64,000 nucleotides of DNA from Alphaproteobacteria bacterium (GTDB taxonomy: Bacteria > Pseudomonadota > Alphaproteobacteria > Micropepsales > Micropepsaceae), in NCBI GenBank assembly GCA_016783965.1, contig JADHVO010000004.1, positions 186,001-250,000 of the forward strand, in the 5' to 3' direction. Position 1 is the stretch's first letter, and each line of letters starts with the position of its first letter. The position numbers and the translations under genes are program-made. The notes beneath the pieces are model-generated. The model did no database searches and had not been told where the DNA came from. It saw nothing but the letters and a program-made list of their open reading frames with translations. Below, in pieces: positions 36,489 to 44,509 of this stretch.

Positions 36489-37493
36489 ATGAATACCCGC
36501 TCTCCCGTCGCGCTTTGGGGCCTGCTCGCGGTCCTGCTGGTGGTTGTGGCGACCGTTTCGCTGGGCGTAGGCACGGCGTTCATTCCACCGGCAAGGGCCT
36601 TGGCGGCGCTGTTTGGTCACGGCGATCCGATTGCGGTGGCCATCATCGGGCAAATCCGTCTGCCCCGCGCGCTGCTGGCATTGATCGTGGGCGGCGTGCT
36701 GGGGCTGTCTGGGGCCGCATTGCAAGGTTATCTGCGCAATCCATTGGCAGAGCCATCGACGCTAGGTCTTTCCAACAGCGCGGCGCTCGGTGGCGTGATC
36801 GCGCTGTATTTCGGCTTCGCCGAAAACTCCGATTGGGCGCTGCCACTCTTCGCCATCGCGACAGCGCTGGGTGCGACGCTCGTTCTCATGGCGCTCGTGC
36901 GAATTTCAGACAGCGCCGTGACGCTGATTCTCGGCGGCATCGCCATGGGCACCCTGGCGGGAGCGGCGATCTCGCTGGCATTGAACCTGTCGTCCAATCC
37001 CTTCGCGGCGCTGGAGATAGCGTTCTGGTTGCTCGGATCGGTCGAGGACCGCAGCATGCAGCAGGTGTGGCTGGTGCTACCCTTTGCGGCGGTGAGCGTG
37101 GTGCTGTTCCTCTGGGACCGCAAAGCGCTGGACGCGCTCACCCTGGGCGAGGAGACAGCCAAGTCGCTTGGTTTCAACCTGCGTGCGGTGCAGCTGCGCC
37201 TGATGGCGGCTGTGGCGCTGGGCGTGGGTGCTTGCGTGGCTGTGAGCGGCTCCATAGGCTTCGTCGGTCTCGTCGTGCCGCACATCCTGCGGCCGTTGGC
37301 GGGATCGCGGCCGTCGCGGTTGCTGATCCCGTCCGCGTTGGCCGGCGCGGTACTGCTGACGGCGGCCGACGTGCTGGTTCGCGCGGTGCCGACCACCAAC
37401 GAGCTGAAGCTCGGTGTGGTCACGGCGTTCCTTGGAACGCCATTCTTCATGCACCTGCTCTTCCGCGCACGCCGGCCTCTTGGCGAGCCATGA
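36489..37493 (+). CDS. btuC: cobalamin ABC transporter permease, FecCD/BtuC family
   Basis: 334 residues, nine to ten hydrophobic segments. Family blocks are RLPRALLALIVGGVLGLSGAALQGYLRNPLAEPS, GGIAMGTLAGAAISLAL and VSGSIGFVGLVVPHILRPLAGS, the coupling-helix region. It forms the membrane channel of the BtuCDF importer. The C-terminus (LTAADVLVRAVPTTNELKLG) is partly duplicated in a truncated remnant 2.4 kb downstream next to btuD. Confidence 0.93.
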   Translation: MNTRSPVALWGLLAVLLVVVATVSLGVGTAFIPPARALAALFGHGDPIAVAIIGQIRLPRALLALIVGGVLGLSGAALQGYLRNPLAEPSTLGLSNSAALGGVIALYFGFAENSDWALPLFAIATALGATLVLMALVRISDSAVTLILGGIAMGTLAGAAISLALNLSSNPFAALEIAFWLLGSVEDRSMQQVWLVLPFAAVSVVLFLWDRKALDALTLGEETAKSLGFNLRAVQLRLMAAVALGVGACVAVSGSIGFVGLVVPHILRPLAGSRPSRLLIPSALAGAVLLTAADVLVRAVPTTNELKLGVVTAFLGTPFFMHLLFRARRPLGEP

Positions 37494-37640
37494 CGGACAC
37501 GTCTGCGCCCGTGTCGAACTGATCGTTCTGGACGTGCGTGGCGATCGACCGGTGATCCCTTGCACTACGAACGGCATTCGCATTACCGCAAGTGGGCATT
37601 TGTTTTCGCACTTGCGAAGCGCCTACAGCTTGGATAGCTT

Positions 37641-37835
37641 TTTTTGTGATGGTCCTCCGAGAGGAGGTCAAAAGGGAATGCCGTGCGCGCGCCTGGATAG
37701 GCAAGCAAATCGGCAGCTGTACCCGCAACTGTCATTGGGGAGTCCCCGCCGTAACTGCCACTGGAGCGCAAACTCTGGGAAGGCACGGAAGGGGCAAAGA
37801 TCCAAGAGCCAGGAGACCTGCCATCGAAGTCGCCC
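37641..37835 (+). ncRNA. cobalamin (adenosylcobalamin) riboswitch upstream of btuB
   Basis: Core elements appear in the canonical order: the GTCAAAAGGGAATGCCG entry, CCCGCAACTGT (37722-37732), TGCCACTGG (37756-37764), GGGAAGGC, and the B12 box AGCCAGGAGACCTGCC (37807-37822). Cobalamin binding normally folds the downstream platform so that btuB expression drops. It is the only riboswitch seen in the islet and lies in front of btuB only. Confidence 0.93.
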
Positions 37836-37949
37836 GTCTGTCGGCCGGGGCATGCCGAAAGAGCGGACCTCCGTAGAGGCGACACCTGATGGCGGGCGGG
37901 GCCGTGCGGGTGTGACCGGGTAGCCGGTTCTCTCACCACACAGCCGAAA

Positions 37950-38001
37950 CGTCTCCACCGCCGGTGTTTTGGCCGGGGCTTTGCCCCTTTGAACGGAGAC
38001 G
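37950..38001 (+). promoter_or_regulatory. SD-sequestering expression platform of the riboswitch
   Basis: CGTCTCC (37950-37956) is complementary to GGAGACG (37995-38001), the btuB Shine-Dalgarno just before ATG 38006. Between them GGGGC (37975-37979) and GCCCC (37983-37987) form an inner hairpin followed by TTT. The nested stems can hide the ribosome site, implying translational control as in other Gram-negative cobalamin riboswitches. Confidence 0.6.
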
Positions 38002-38005
38002 ACTT

Positions 38006-39901
38006 ATGGCGTTACGCCTGCGATCCATCACGCTTGCCCTTCTGCTTTCCAGTGTTGCTGTTCCTGCCACGGCTGACAGCAGGCCCGAAACCGTGGTCGT
38101 TTCGGCGACGCGCACCCCGACCGATCTGTCGAAGATCGGCTCGGAGGTGTCGGTGATCACCGCCACGGACATCCGGCAGCAGCAAACCGTGTTCGTCACG
38201 GACATCCTGCAGACAACGCCGGGGCTGACGGTCAATCAATCTGGACCGCGCGGCACGAACTCCAGCGTGCAGCTGCGCGGTGCGCCGACAAACGAAACCT
38301 TCGTGCTGCTCGACGGCGTCGAAGTGTCCGATCCGAGCCGCACCCAGTCCGCCTTCGACTTCTCGGAGCTCACGGCATCGGGCATTGACCGCATCGAGAT
38401 CTTGCGCGGCTCGCAAAGCGTTCTCTACGGCGGCGACGCCGTCGGTGGCGTGATCAGCATCGACACCGCGCGCGGCCGCGCTGACCTCGACGTCCTTGGG
38501 TTCGGCGAAGGCGGGAGCTACGACACCTACATGGTGGGCGGGCGTATCCAGGGCGGGCTGGACAACGATCGCTTCGGATACAACGCGACCCTGCAATATC
38601 TGAATACGGGTGGTTTTTCAGCCGCCGACAGCAACCTGCCGGGAAACACCGAGCCTGACGGCTATCGCAATCTCTCGAGCAACGGCCGGTTCGACTTTTC
38701 CGTCAACGACATGATCGATCTGAAGCTGGTCTATCGCTATGCCGACGGCAAGGCGAATTTCGACTTCTGCGGCGGTCCGTTCTGCGACGCGCCGAACTAT
38801 GGCGACTACTTCACCCAGTATTCGGGGCGCTTCTCCGCCAATCTGCACAACCTGCTGAATGGCATGCTGGAGATCGAGGCCGGCGCGCAACTGGCGCACA
38901 ACGAGCGGACCAATTTCGACGGGGCGCTATCGGACTACTACTACAAGGGCGACCGCGACAAGTACGACTTGAAGGGCGTGCTGACCCTAAACCCGGACAA
39001 CATCGTCGTGTTCGGTGTCGAGACGAAGCGCGACTCGAGTCGTTCGGATACGGATCTCACTGGCCATCACATCCGGGATACCGGCTTCTACGCGGAATAC
39101 GAGGTCACGCCGATCGAGGCCCTGTCGCTGACCTTCGGCGCACGCCTTGACGACAACGGGTTGTTCGGCACGCACGCCACGTACCGCGCGACTGCGGCTT
39201 ACAACATCGGGTCGACCGGCACCAAGCTCAAGGGCAGCTACGCCACCGGCTTCCGTCCGCCGAGCCTGTTCGAGCTGTTCGGCGCCTGCTGCGGCGATCC
39301 GAACCTCGGCAACCCGGCACTCAAACCCGAGATCAGCCGCAGCTTCGACGCCGGCTTCGATCAAAACGTCACGGACAATCTGACGTTCGGCGTGACGTAT
39401 TTCCGGCTGGAAGCCGCGAACCTGATCGAGTTTGGCGGCGTCTTCGGCACACCGGGGCCCCACTACTTCAACGTACCCGGCACGACCGTGTCGAACGGCG
39501 TTGAAGTGTCTGGCGATTGGGCGCCGATCGACGACCTCACGCTGAATCTCGCGTACACCTACAACTATGCGCGCGACGCAACCGGCGTTCGCCTGCAACA
39601 CAGGCCCGAAAGCGTGCTGAACTTCAATGCGAACTACGTGCTTCTCGGGGACAAGGCAAACGTGAACCTGAACGTCCGCTACACTTCCAACACGCTGGAC
39701 ACCGACTTCAGCGTCTTTCCGGGTTCGATCGTCAATCTCGGAAGCTACGCCGTGGTCAATCTTGGAGGCAGCTACAAGATTCTCGACAACGTCGAGGTCT
39801 ACGCTCGCGCCGAGAACCTGTTCGACCAGAAGTACGAGACCGCCTTTGGCTACGGCACGGCCCAGCTGAGCGGCTACGGTGGCATACGCGTGTCGCTGTA
39901 G
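38006..39901 (+). CDS. btuB: TonB-dependent vitamin B12 receptor, BtuB-like
   Basis: 631 residues. A signal peptide (LRSITLALLLSSVAVPATA) is followed by an ETVVVSATRTPTDL TonB-box-like start and a plug domain (VTDILQTTPGLTVNQSGPRG, ILRGSQSVLYGGDAVGGVISI). The beta-barrel ends with NLFDQKYETAFGY and a terminal GGIRVSL. It imports cobalamin across the outer membrane using TonB energy. The preceding riboswitch supports B12 as substrate. ATG 38006 has GGAGACG upstream; 14 more in-frame codons upstream are leader sequence. Confidence 0.93.
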   Translation: MALRLRSITLALLLSSVAVPATADSRPETVVVSATRTPTDLSKIGSEVSVITATDIRQQQTVFVTDILQTTPGLTVNQSGPRGTNSSVQLRGAPTNETFVLLDGVEVSDPSRTQSAFDFSELTASGIDRIEILRGSQSVLYGGDAVGGVISIDTARGRADLDVLGFGEGGSYDTYMVGGRIQGGLDNDRFGYNATLQYLNTGGFSAADSNLPGNTEPDGYRNLSSNGRFDFSVNDMIDLKLVYRYADGKANFDFCGGPFCDAPNYGDYFTQYSGRFSANLHNLLNGMLEIEAGAQLAHNERTNFDGALSDYYYKGDRDKYDLKGVLTLNPDNIVVFGVETKRDSSRSDTDLTGHHIRDTGFYAEYEVTPIEALSLTFGARLDDNGLFGTHATYRATAAYNIGSTGTKLKGSYATGFRPPSLFELFGACCGDPNLGNPALKPEISRSFDAGFDQNVTDNLTFGVTYFRLEAANLIEFGGVFGTPGPHYFNVPGTTVSNGVEVSGDWAPIDDLTLNLAYTYNYARDATGVRLQHRPESVLNFNANYVLLGDKANVNLNVRYTSNTLDTDFSVFPGSIVNLGSYAVVNLGGSYKILDNVEVYARAENLFDQKYETAFGYGTAQLSGYGGIRVSL

Positions 39902-39910
39902 GGAGGGGGC

Positions 39911-40120
39911 ATGACCGCCACTGCAAAGATGGAAGTCCGGGACGCGGGCGGCCGGGTTGAGGAGCAACTCTCTCGAAGCGGTGTCCTGCTGATGGCCGCG
40001 GACAGGGCAATCCGGTCCATTGGGGTGGTGCCGGAGCTGGGACTGGGCGTCGTTACCGCGCTGCTGGGAACGCCCGCGTCCCTGTATCTTATCTTCATGG
40101 CAAGGCGCGAGGCGACATGA
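39911..40120 (+). pseudogene. truncated btuC-type permease remnant
   Basis: An open frame of 69 codons whose last about 45 residues (VLLMAADRAIRS, ELGLGVVTALLGTPASLYLIF) align with the final helix and end of FecCD permeases such as the intact BtuC at 36489-37493 (VLLTAADVLVRA, ELKLGVVTAFLGTPFFMHLLF). The first about 22 residues do not match a permease. It lies where a btuC would stand in a btuB-btuC-btuD operon and overlaps btuD by 4 nt. It is probably the 3' end of a deleted second btuC, kept in frame. Confidence 0.75.
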
Positions 40121-40908
40121 CCACGCTCTCGGTGCGCAACCTGACGGTTTCGCTGGGCGGCAAGCCGATCCTGCGCGATGTCACGGCCGAGTTCGCGCCG
40201 GGTGGATTGATTGGACTGATTGGCCCCAATGGGGCCGGCAAGTCCACCCTGCTGCGCGCCATGGCGCACCTCATCCCGCACGATAGCGGCATGGTCGCCA
40301 TGGACGGACAGGACATCGACGGGATTCCGACCCGCGCTCTGGCACGCAAGATAGCCTACCTGCCGCAGGGCCACACCCTGCACTGGCCCCTGCGTGCCGA
40401 TCACGTCGTGGCGCTTGGCCGCCTGCCGCACAGGGCGCGGCCGGATCGGGACGCGGCGGCAGTACGCACAGCGATGCAGCGCGCCGATGTCGGACAGTTC
40501 GCCGAGCGCATCGTCACCACGCTTTCGGGCGGCGAACGGGCGCGCATCATGCTCGCGCGGGCGCTGGCAGTTGAAGCACCGGTGCTGTTGGTAGACGAAC
40601 CGGTCGCCTCGCTCGATCCCTATCATCAGTTGCACGTAATGGAGCTGCTGCGGGAACTGGCGAAGGAAGGACGGCTGGTCGTCGCTGTGCTGCACGATCT
40701 GCCGCTGGCGACACGGTTTTGCGATCGTCTGGTGATGCTGAAAGACGGGACGGTTATCGCCCAGGGTTGCGCAGCCGACGTGCTGTCCCGCGAAAATCTG
40801 CAGCACACCTACAGCGTTGAGGGCGTGTTCGGTCGGGAGAACGACGAACAATTCGTGCTGGCGTGGCGCCGCCTGGCGGCCGCCGGTGCGGAGTTGGCGC
40901 ATGTTTGA
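40117..40908 (+). CDS. btuD: cobalamin ABC transporter ATPase, BtuD-like
   Basis: 263 residues. Walker A is GPNGAGKST (36-44), the Q-loop YLPQGHTLHWPL, the signature LSGGERARIMLARAL, Walker B VLLVDEPVASLDP and the H-loop VLHDLPLATRF. It powers import through BtuC. It overlaps the permease remnant by 4 nt, so it is translated from the btuB transcript and is likely under riboswitch influence by coupling, whereas the intact btuC lies before the riboswitch. Confidence 0.92.
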   Translation: MTTLSVRNLTVSLGGKPILRDVTAEFAPGGLIGLIGPNGAGKSTLLRAMAHLIPHDSGMVAMDGQDIDGIPTRALARKIAYLPQGHTLHWPLRADHVVALGRLPHRARPDRDAAAVRTAMQRADVGQFAERIVTTLSGGERARIMLARALAVEAPVLLVDEPVASLDPYHQLHVMELLRELAKEGRLVVAVLHDLPLATRFCDRLVMLKDGTVIAQGCAADVLSRENLQHTYSVEGVFGRENDEQFVLAWRRLAAAGAELAHV

Positions 40909-41050
40909 GACGGTCGGGGACAGCCTATCACGGCGCCTTCACAACGAGCCATGCGTGCGCGCGGACAGACGCCTTCCTGGCGCGGCAGATGACGCACGTG
41001 CGTTGCGCGTCATGGCGCGCGCGTCCTTGCCTTATTGCAGCGTGCGCCGG

Positions 41051-41554
41051 CTACTTGATCCTGAGCGGCTGGCCGGCGACGACCAGTTCAATCTGGTCGG
41101 CCTTCGCCGCGACGATCTGGTTGACTCGCCCCTGTGCGTCGCGAAAGGCCCGCGACAACGCGTTGTCAGGGACGATGCCCAACCCCACCTCGTTGGAGAT
41201 GAACACAGTTGTGACGGGTAGCGTTGCCGCATAGGCCGCAACGGCGGCCGCCTCGTCCTCCGGAGAGCGGCCCACTTCCAGCAGGTTGGAAATCCAGAGG
41301 GTGAGACAGTCGACAAGGATGGCCCTGCCGTTCGCCGCGCGCGCGATAGCGCCGCGCAGATCGAGAGGCTCCTCAATCGTGGCCCACCCCGCACCACGCT
41401 CGGCACGGTGGCGCGCAATACGGTCGCGCATCTCGTCGTCCCGCGCCTCGGCCGTCGCTATGTAGGTGCATGGCGGAAACGCCGCGGCTATCGCAAGACC
41501 TCTCGTCGTCTTGCCGGATCGCGCACCGCCCAGAACCAACCGCATGTCAGACAT
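41051..41554 (-). CDS. cobU: adenosylcobinamide kinase / guanylyltransferase
   Basis: 167 residues. The P-loop GGARSGKTT (9-17) and the strand AILVDCLTLWISNLL are diagnostic of CobU/CobP. The enzyme phosphorylates adenosylcobinamide and transfers GMP to it in late cobalamin assembly and salvage. Other Cob genes are absent from the window. The start lies 39 nt after the 3' end of the tRNA-Met gene on the same strand, so it may be read from the tRNA promoter. Confidence 0.92.
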   Translation of the reverse strand: MSDMRLVLGGARSGKTTRGLAIAAAFPPCTYIATAEARDDEMRDRIARHRAERGAGWATIEEPLDLRGAIARAANGRAILVDCLTLWISNLLEVGRSPEDEAAAVAAYAATLPVTTVFISNEVGLGIVPDNALSRAFRDAQGRVNQIVAAKADQIELVVAGQPLRIK

Positions 41555-41593
41555 AAGGCACCGCCCACTGAACCGGCGATCAGCGCCGCGATC

Positions 41594-41668
41594 TGGTAGC
41601 AGCGGAGGGATTTGAACCCCCGACCAAGGGATTATGATTCCCCTGCTCTACCACTGAGCTACGCTGCC
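41594..41668 (-). tRNA. tRNA-Met (CAT anticodon), elongator type
   Basis: A 75-nt cloverleaf on the minus strand: acceptor GGCAGCG pairing with CGCTGCT (one G-T), D-stem GCTC/GAGC, anticodon stem GGGGA/TCCCT with loop ATCATAA (anticodon CAT), T-loop TTCAAAT, and an encoded CCA end. The CAT anticodon is shared with tRNA-Ile2, which is the alternative; body sequence resembles alphaproteobacterial elongator tRNA-Met. Its 3' half is duplicated at 35408-35456. Confidence 0.93.
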
Positions 41669-41799
41669 AACCCGGTGCGGGCGCGCATGTAAGGGAGGGG
41701 GTCTTTCCCTGTCAAGGCAAAGACACAGGCGAGACTTGCCCTGCGGGCAAAGTGGCTCCTGCCATCCGGTTGCGGGGCCGGCGTGGCATAATGTGACCC

Positions 41800-42207
41800 A
41801 TGAAGCGCAGTCTCCGCATGAAAAGGCCGCCGAAATACGAGCTGGTCAAGAAGATCGCGCTTGCCCTGCCCGACGTGCGGGAGGAGGGCCACCGGCACGG
41901 GCCGTGGTTCAACATCGGCAAGCGGGTGTTCCTGCTCTATTGGGGCCGGTCGGAGAGCTGGATGATCCGTCTGCCGCCGGACCACATTCTCATGTTGGTG
42001 GCGGTAGGCGAGGACATCTTCCGGCCTATGAAGAACGGCTCGCCGTTCTGGATTTACATCAACGTGGACAACATGGATGCGGCGATGATCCGCGACTATG
42101 TCGGCGCGGCGTGGAAGCATACGGCGCCCAGGAAGCTCAGGGATGGATTGCGTGAGCGCGACGAAGACGAAGACGACAGCGAGCTTCAGGGGGAAGCCCT
42201 CGCCTGA
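41800..42207 (+). CDS. YjbR/MmcQ-like protein (first of a pair)
   Basis: 135 residues. The family pattern is KKIALALPDVREEGHRHGPWFNIGKRVF, then IRLPPDHILML and WIYINVDNMDAAMIRDYVGAAWKHTAP. YjbR proteins have a CyaY-like fold with unknown role, some linked to DNA binding. The C-terminal acidic tail (RDEDEDDSELQGE) is read in another frame by the next gene, which overlaps by 65 nt. Confidence 0.82.
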   Translation: MKRSLRMKRPPKYELVKKIALALPDVREEGHRHGPWFNIGKRVFLLYWGRSESWMIRLPPDHILMLVAVGEDIFRPMKNGSPFWIYINVDNMDAAMIRDYVGAAWKHTAPRKLRDGLRERDEDEDDSELQGEALA

Positions 42208-42544
42208 GGCGGCGAAGGCGCCTAAGGCGGCGCTGATCCGCAAGATCGCGCTCGGCTTCCCCGGCACGCACGAGGTGCCGGATCACGCCTGGCCGTGGTT
42301 CAACGTCGGAAAGAAGACGTTCGCGCTTTATCACGCGGACAGGAACCGGTGGATCTTCAAGCTGCCCATGGCGCAGCAGATGATGCTGTTCGACACGCGA
42401 CCGCAGACGTTTACCCCGATGCGGGCGGGCAAGCTGCTGTGGAGCTTCGTGAAGGTCGAGGACGTGAACGATACCGAGCTGCGCGATCTGCTGAAGGCGG
42501 CGTGGACGGTAGTGGCGCCGAAGAAGCTTCAGGCCGGTGCTTAG
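42143..42544 (+). CDS. YjbR/MmcQ-like protein (second of a pair)
   Basis: 133 residues with the same core as the preceding gene: IRKIALGFPGTHEVPDHAWPWFNVGKKTFALY, then LWSFVKVEDVNDTELRDLLKAAWTVVAPKK. The N-terminus is a basic Thr/Lys-rich stretch. ATG 42143 with AGGA 9 nt upstream is chosen; GTG 42152 is possible. The 65-nt overlap with the paralogue in a different frame is unusual and its stop overlaps the convergent VOC gene. Confidence 0.75.
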   Translation: MDCVSATKTKTTASFRGKPSPEAAKAPKAALIRKIALGFPGTHEVPDHAWPWFNVGKKTFALYHADRNRWIFKLPMAQQMMLFDTRPQTFTPMRAGKLLWSFVKVEDVNDTELRDLLKAAWTVVAPKKLQAGA

Positions 42545-42951
42545 TAAGGCCAGCCGCGGACCTCGCCAAAGCAGATGAGATAGCCGTTCAGGTCGCGCAC
42601 CAGCATCTCGCGGCGGCCGTCCTCCAACTCGGGCGGGTTGACGATATCGGCACCGCGGCGTTTGAGCTCATCCGCCAGTGCGGTCACATCGGAAACCCAG
42701 ATATAGAGATCGAGCGCCTCGCGTAGCTTCGATGTGTTGGTGATGGCGGCCGGCTGTGCCGGCGCCTGGCGCAGCATCACGCGGGCGCTGTTGCGCTGCA
42801 TGATCGTGAAGCCGGGCGGGTTGCCGAAATAGCGGCCAAGATTGAAGCCCAGCACGTCGCGCCAGTATTTGCCGCTCTTCACCACGTCATCGACCAGAAG
42901 AAATGGCGCCGCTTCAAGGAAAACGGCTTCGTGCTCGGGCTCTTGCGGCAT
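42541..42951 (-). CDS. VOC superfamily (glyoxalase/dioxygenase-fold) protein
   Basis: 136 residues. The betaalphabetabetabeta pattern is visible: APFLLVDDVVKSGKYWRDVLGFNLG, then FTIMQRNSARVMLRQ, ALDLYIWVSDVTALADELKRRGADIVNP and VRDLNGYLICFGE. Metal-ligand positions look partly replaced, so the protein may bind ligands rather than catalyse. ATG 42951 is chosen; the upstream open frame overlaps the divergent gene. Confidence 0.85.
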   Translation of the reverse strand: MPQEPEHEAVFLEAAPFLLVDDVVKSGKYWRDVLGFNLGRYFGNPPGFTIMQRNSARVMLRQAPAQPAAITNTSKLREALDLYIWVSDVTALADELKRRGADIVNPPELEDGRREMLVRDLNGYLICFGEVRGWPY

Positions 42952-42997
42952 GGCAGTCCTCAGCCTGGTAGAAGCATCATGCACGAGGGGACCTGAC

Positions 42998-43330
42998 ATG
43001 AAAATGAAGGCGGCGCGCGTGATTCTGTTCACGCGGCAGATCGACAAGATGACCGAGTTTTACCGCGACGTGATGGGCCTGAAGGTCGTGACCAACGATC
43101 CGGGCTGGCGCGAGCTGGACGCAGGCGGGATCACGATCGCGCTGCATTCGGGGCCGCCCTCGCCGGGGAGGAAGGGACCCAAGATCGCGTTCCTGGCGAA
43201 AGACGTAGCGAAGGCGCGCGAGGCACTCAACAAGCGCGGCGCGAAGTTCGGCAAAGTATCCGAGGGCCAATACCACCTCTGCAATGGCAAGGATCCGGAC
43301 GGCAATCCGATACAGCTGTCGAACCGCTGA
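42998..43330 (+). CDS. VOC superfamily protein, glyoxalase-like
   Basis: 110 residues in a single VOC repeat: AARVILFTRQIDKMTEFYRDVMGLKVV, ELDAGGITIALHSG and KIAFLAKDVAKAREALNKRGAKFGKV, ending in GKDPDGNPIQLSN. It is divergent from the other VOC gene across 46 nt and convergent with mnmA with directly adjoining stops. Substrate unknown. Confidence 0.87.
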   Translation: MKMKAARVILFTRQIDKMTEFYRDVMGLKVVTNDPGWRELDAGGITIALHSGPPSPGRKGPKIAFLAKDVAKAREALNKRGAKFGKVSEGQYHLCNGKDPDGNPIQLSNR

Positions 43331-44461
43331 CTACTCAGCGGCGACGCGCTGCGGTGCGGCCCGGGAGATCCAGCCGCCGCCCAGCACGCGCGTGCCGTCG
43401 CGTTCGTAGAACACGCAGGCCTGGCCGGGCGCGACGCTTTCTTCCGGCGACAGCAGCTCGACAGTTGCCGCGCGGCCTTCAAGCGGCGTGACGCGGGCGG
43501 CAACCGGCGGGCGCATGGAGCGAACCTTCACGGCGCAATCGAACGGCGCGCGCGCATCGATCAGCCAGTTCACATCGCGCAGGTTCACCATGCGCGTGGC
43601 GAGCGCCGAGCGCGGGCCGACGACGACGCGCGCGTTCGCGGCGTCAAGTGCGACGACGAACAGCGGCTCCGCATTGCCGGAAAGGCCGAGGCCCTTGCGC
43701 TGGCCAACAGTGAAATGAATCACACCATCATGGTGACCGACCACGTCGCCTGCGAGGTTCACAGTGTCGCCGGGCTTCACCGCATCAGGCTTCAGCTTCT
43801 CCACGATATTCGCGTACTTGCCCTCGGGCACGAAGCAGATGTCCTGGCTGTCGGGCTTGTCGGCGGTGATGAGGCCGAGTTCGGTTGCTATCCTGCGCAC
43901 CTCGGGCTTGGGCAGATCGCCCAGCGGGAAGCGCAGATAGGCAAGCTGCTCCGGCGTCGTCGCGAACAGGAAATAGCTCTGGTCGCGCGCCGGGTCGGCG
44001 GCACGGTGGAGTTCCGCGCCGTTCGGGCCCTCGACGCGGCGGATGTAATGGCCAGTGGCGAGCGCGGCGGCCCCGAGCTCGCGCGCCGTATCCATCAGAT
44101 CGGCGAACTTCACCCGCTCGTTGCAGCGGACACAGGGGACCGGCGTCTCGCCGCGCGCGTAGGACGAGGCGAAGTCCGCAATCACGCGATCCTTGAAGCG
44201 CTGCTCGTAGTCGAGGACGTAGTGTGGGATGCCGAGCGTCTCGGCCACGCGGCGGGCGTCGCGGATGTCCTGGCCGGCGCAACAGGCGCCCTTCTTCTTC
44301 GCGGCCGCGCCCTGGTCGTAAAGCTGCAACGTCACGCCCACGACGTCGTAACCCGCGCGCTTCAGCAGCGCAGCGGTCACGGACGAGTCCACGCCGCCGG
44401 ACATCGCGGCGACGACGCGGGCTCCCTTCTCGAGTGCCATCTGGGGAAGGTCGGCGTTCAT
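43331..44461 (-). CDS. mnmA: tRNA-specific 2-thiouridylase
   Basis: 376 residues. The ATP pyrophosphatase P-loop is [17 protein letters not shown], the first catalytic Cys lies in [13 protein letters not shown] and the second in [13 protein letters not shown]. It makes 2-thiouridine at the wobble position of tRNA-Lys, Glu and Gln. ATG 44461 is used, since twelve residues before it are non-conserved. flgL begins 48 nt beyond in a separate operon. Confidence 0.95.
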   Translation of the reverse strand: MNADLPQMALEKGARVVAAMSGGVDSSVTAALLKRAGYDVVGVTLQLYDQGAAAKKKGACCAGQDIRDARRVAETLGIPHYVLDYEQRFKDRVIADFASSYARGETPVPCVRCNERVKFADLMDTARELGAAALATGHYIRRVEGPNGAELHRAADPARDQSYFLFATTPEQLAYLRFPLGDLPKPEVRRIATELGLITADKPDSQDICFVPEGKYANIVEKLKPDAVKPGDTVNLAGDVVGHHDGVIHFTVGQRKGLGLSGNAEPLFVVALDAANARVVVGPRSALATRMVNLRDVNWLIDARAPFDCAVKVRSMRPPVAARVTPLEGRAATVELLSPEESVAPGQACVFYERDGTRVLGGGWISRAAPQRVAAE

Positions 44462-44509
44462 GCGCGGGGCTATAGGCCGGGCCGCGCAGGGGCGCAAGTT
44501 TGACGGAAA

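Larger units (their letters stand above)
37494..38005 (+). other. 512-nt non-coding stretch between btuC and btuB
   Basis: No credible gene is present. The first part holds a hairpin, CGCAAGTG (37587-37594) with CACTTGCG (37609-37616), that could end the btuC transcript. The middle (37641-37835) is a cobalamin riboswitch. The last part contains a nested hairpin that covers the btuB ribosome site. Confidence 0.8.

Noticed and set aside
40987..41012. Terminator between btuD and cobU (ATGACGC and GCGTCAT arms)
   Set aside because: The stem is only 7 bp with an 11-nt loop and no T-tract on either strand; too weak to list as a feature.
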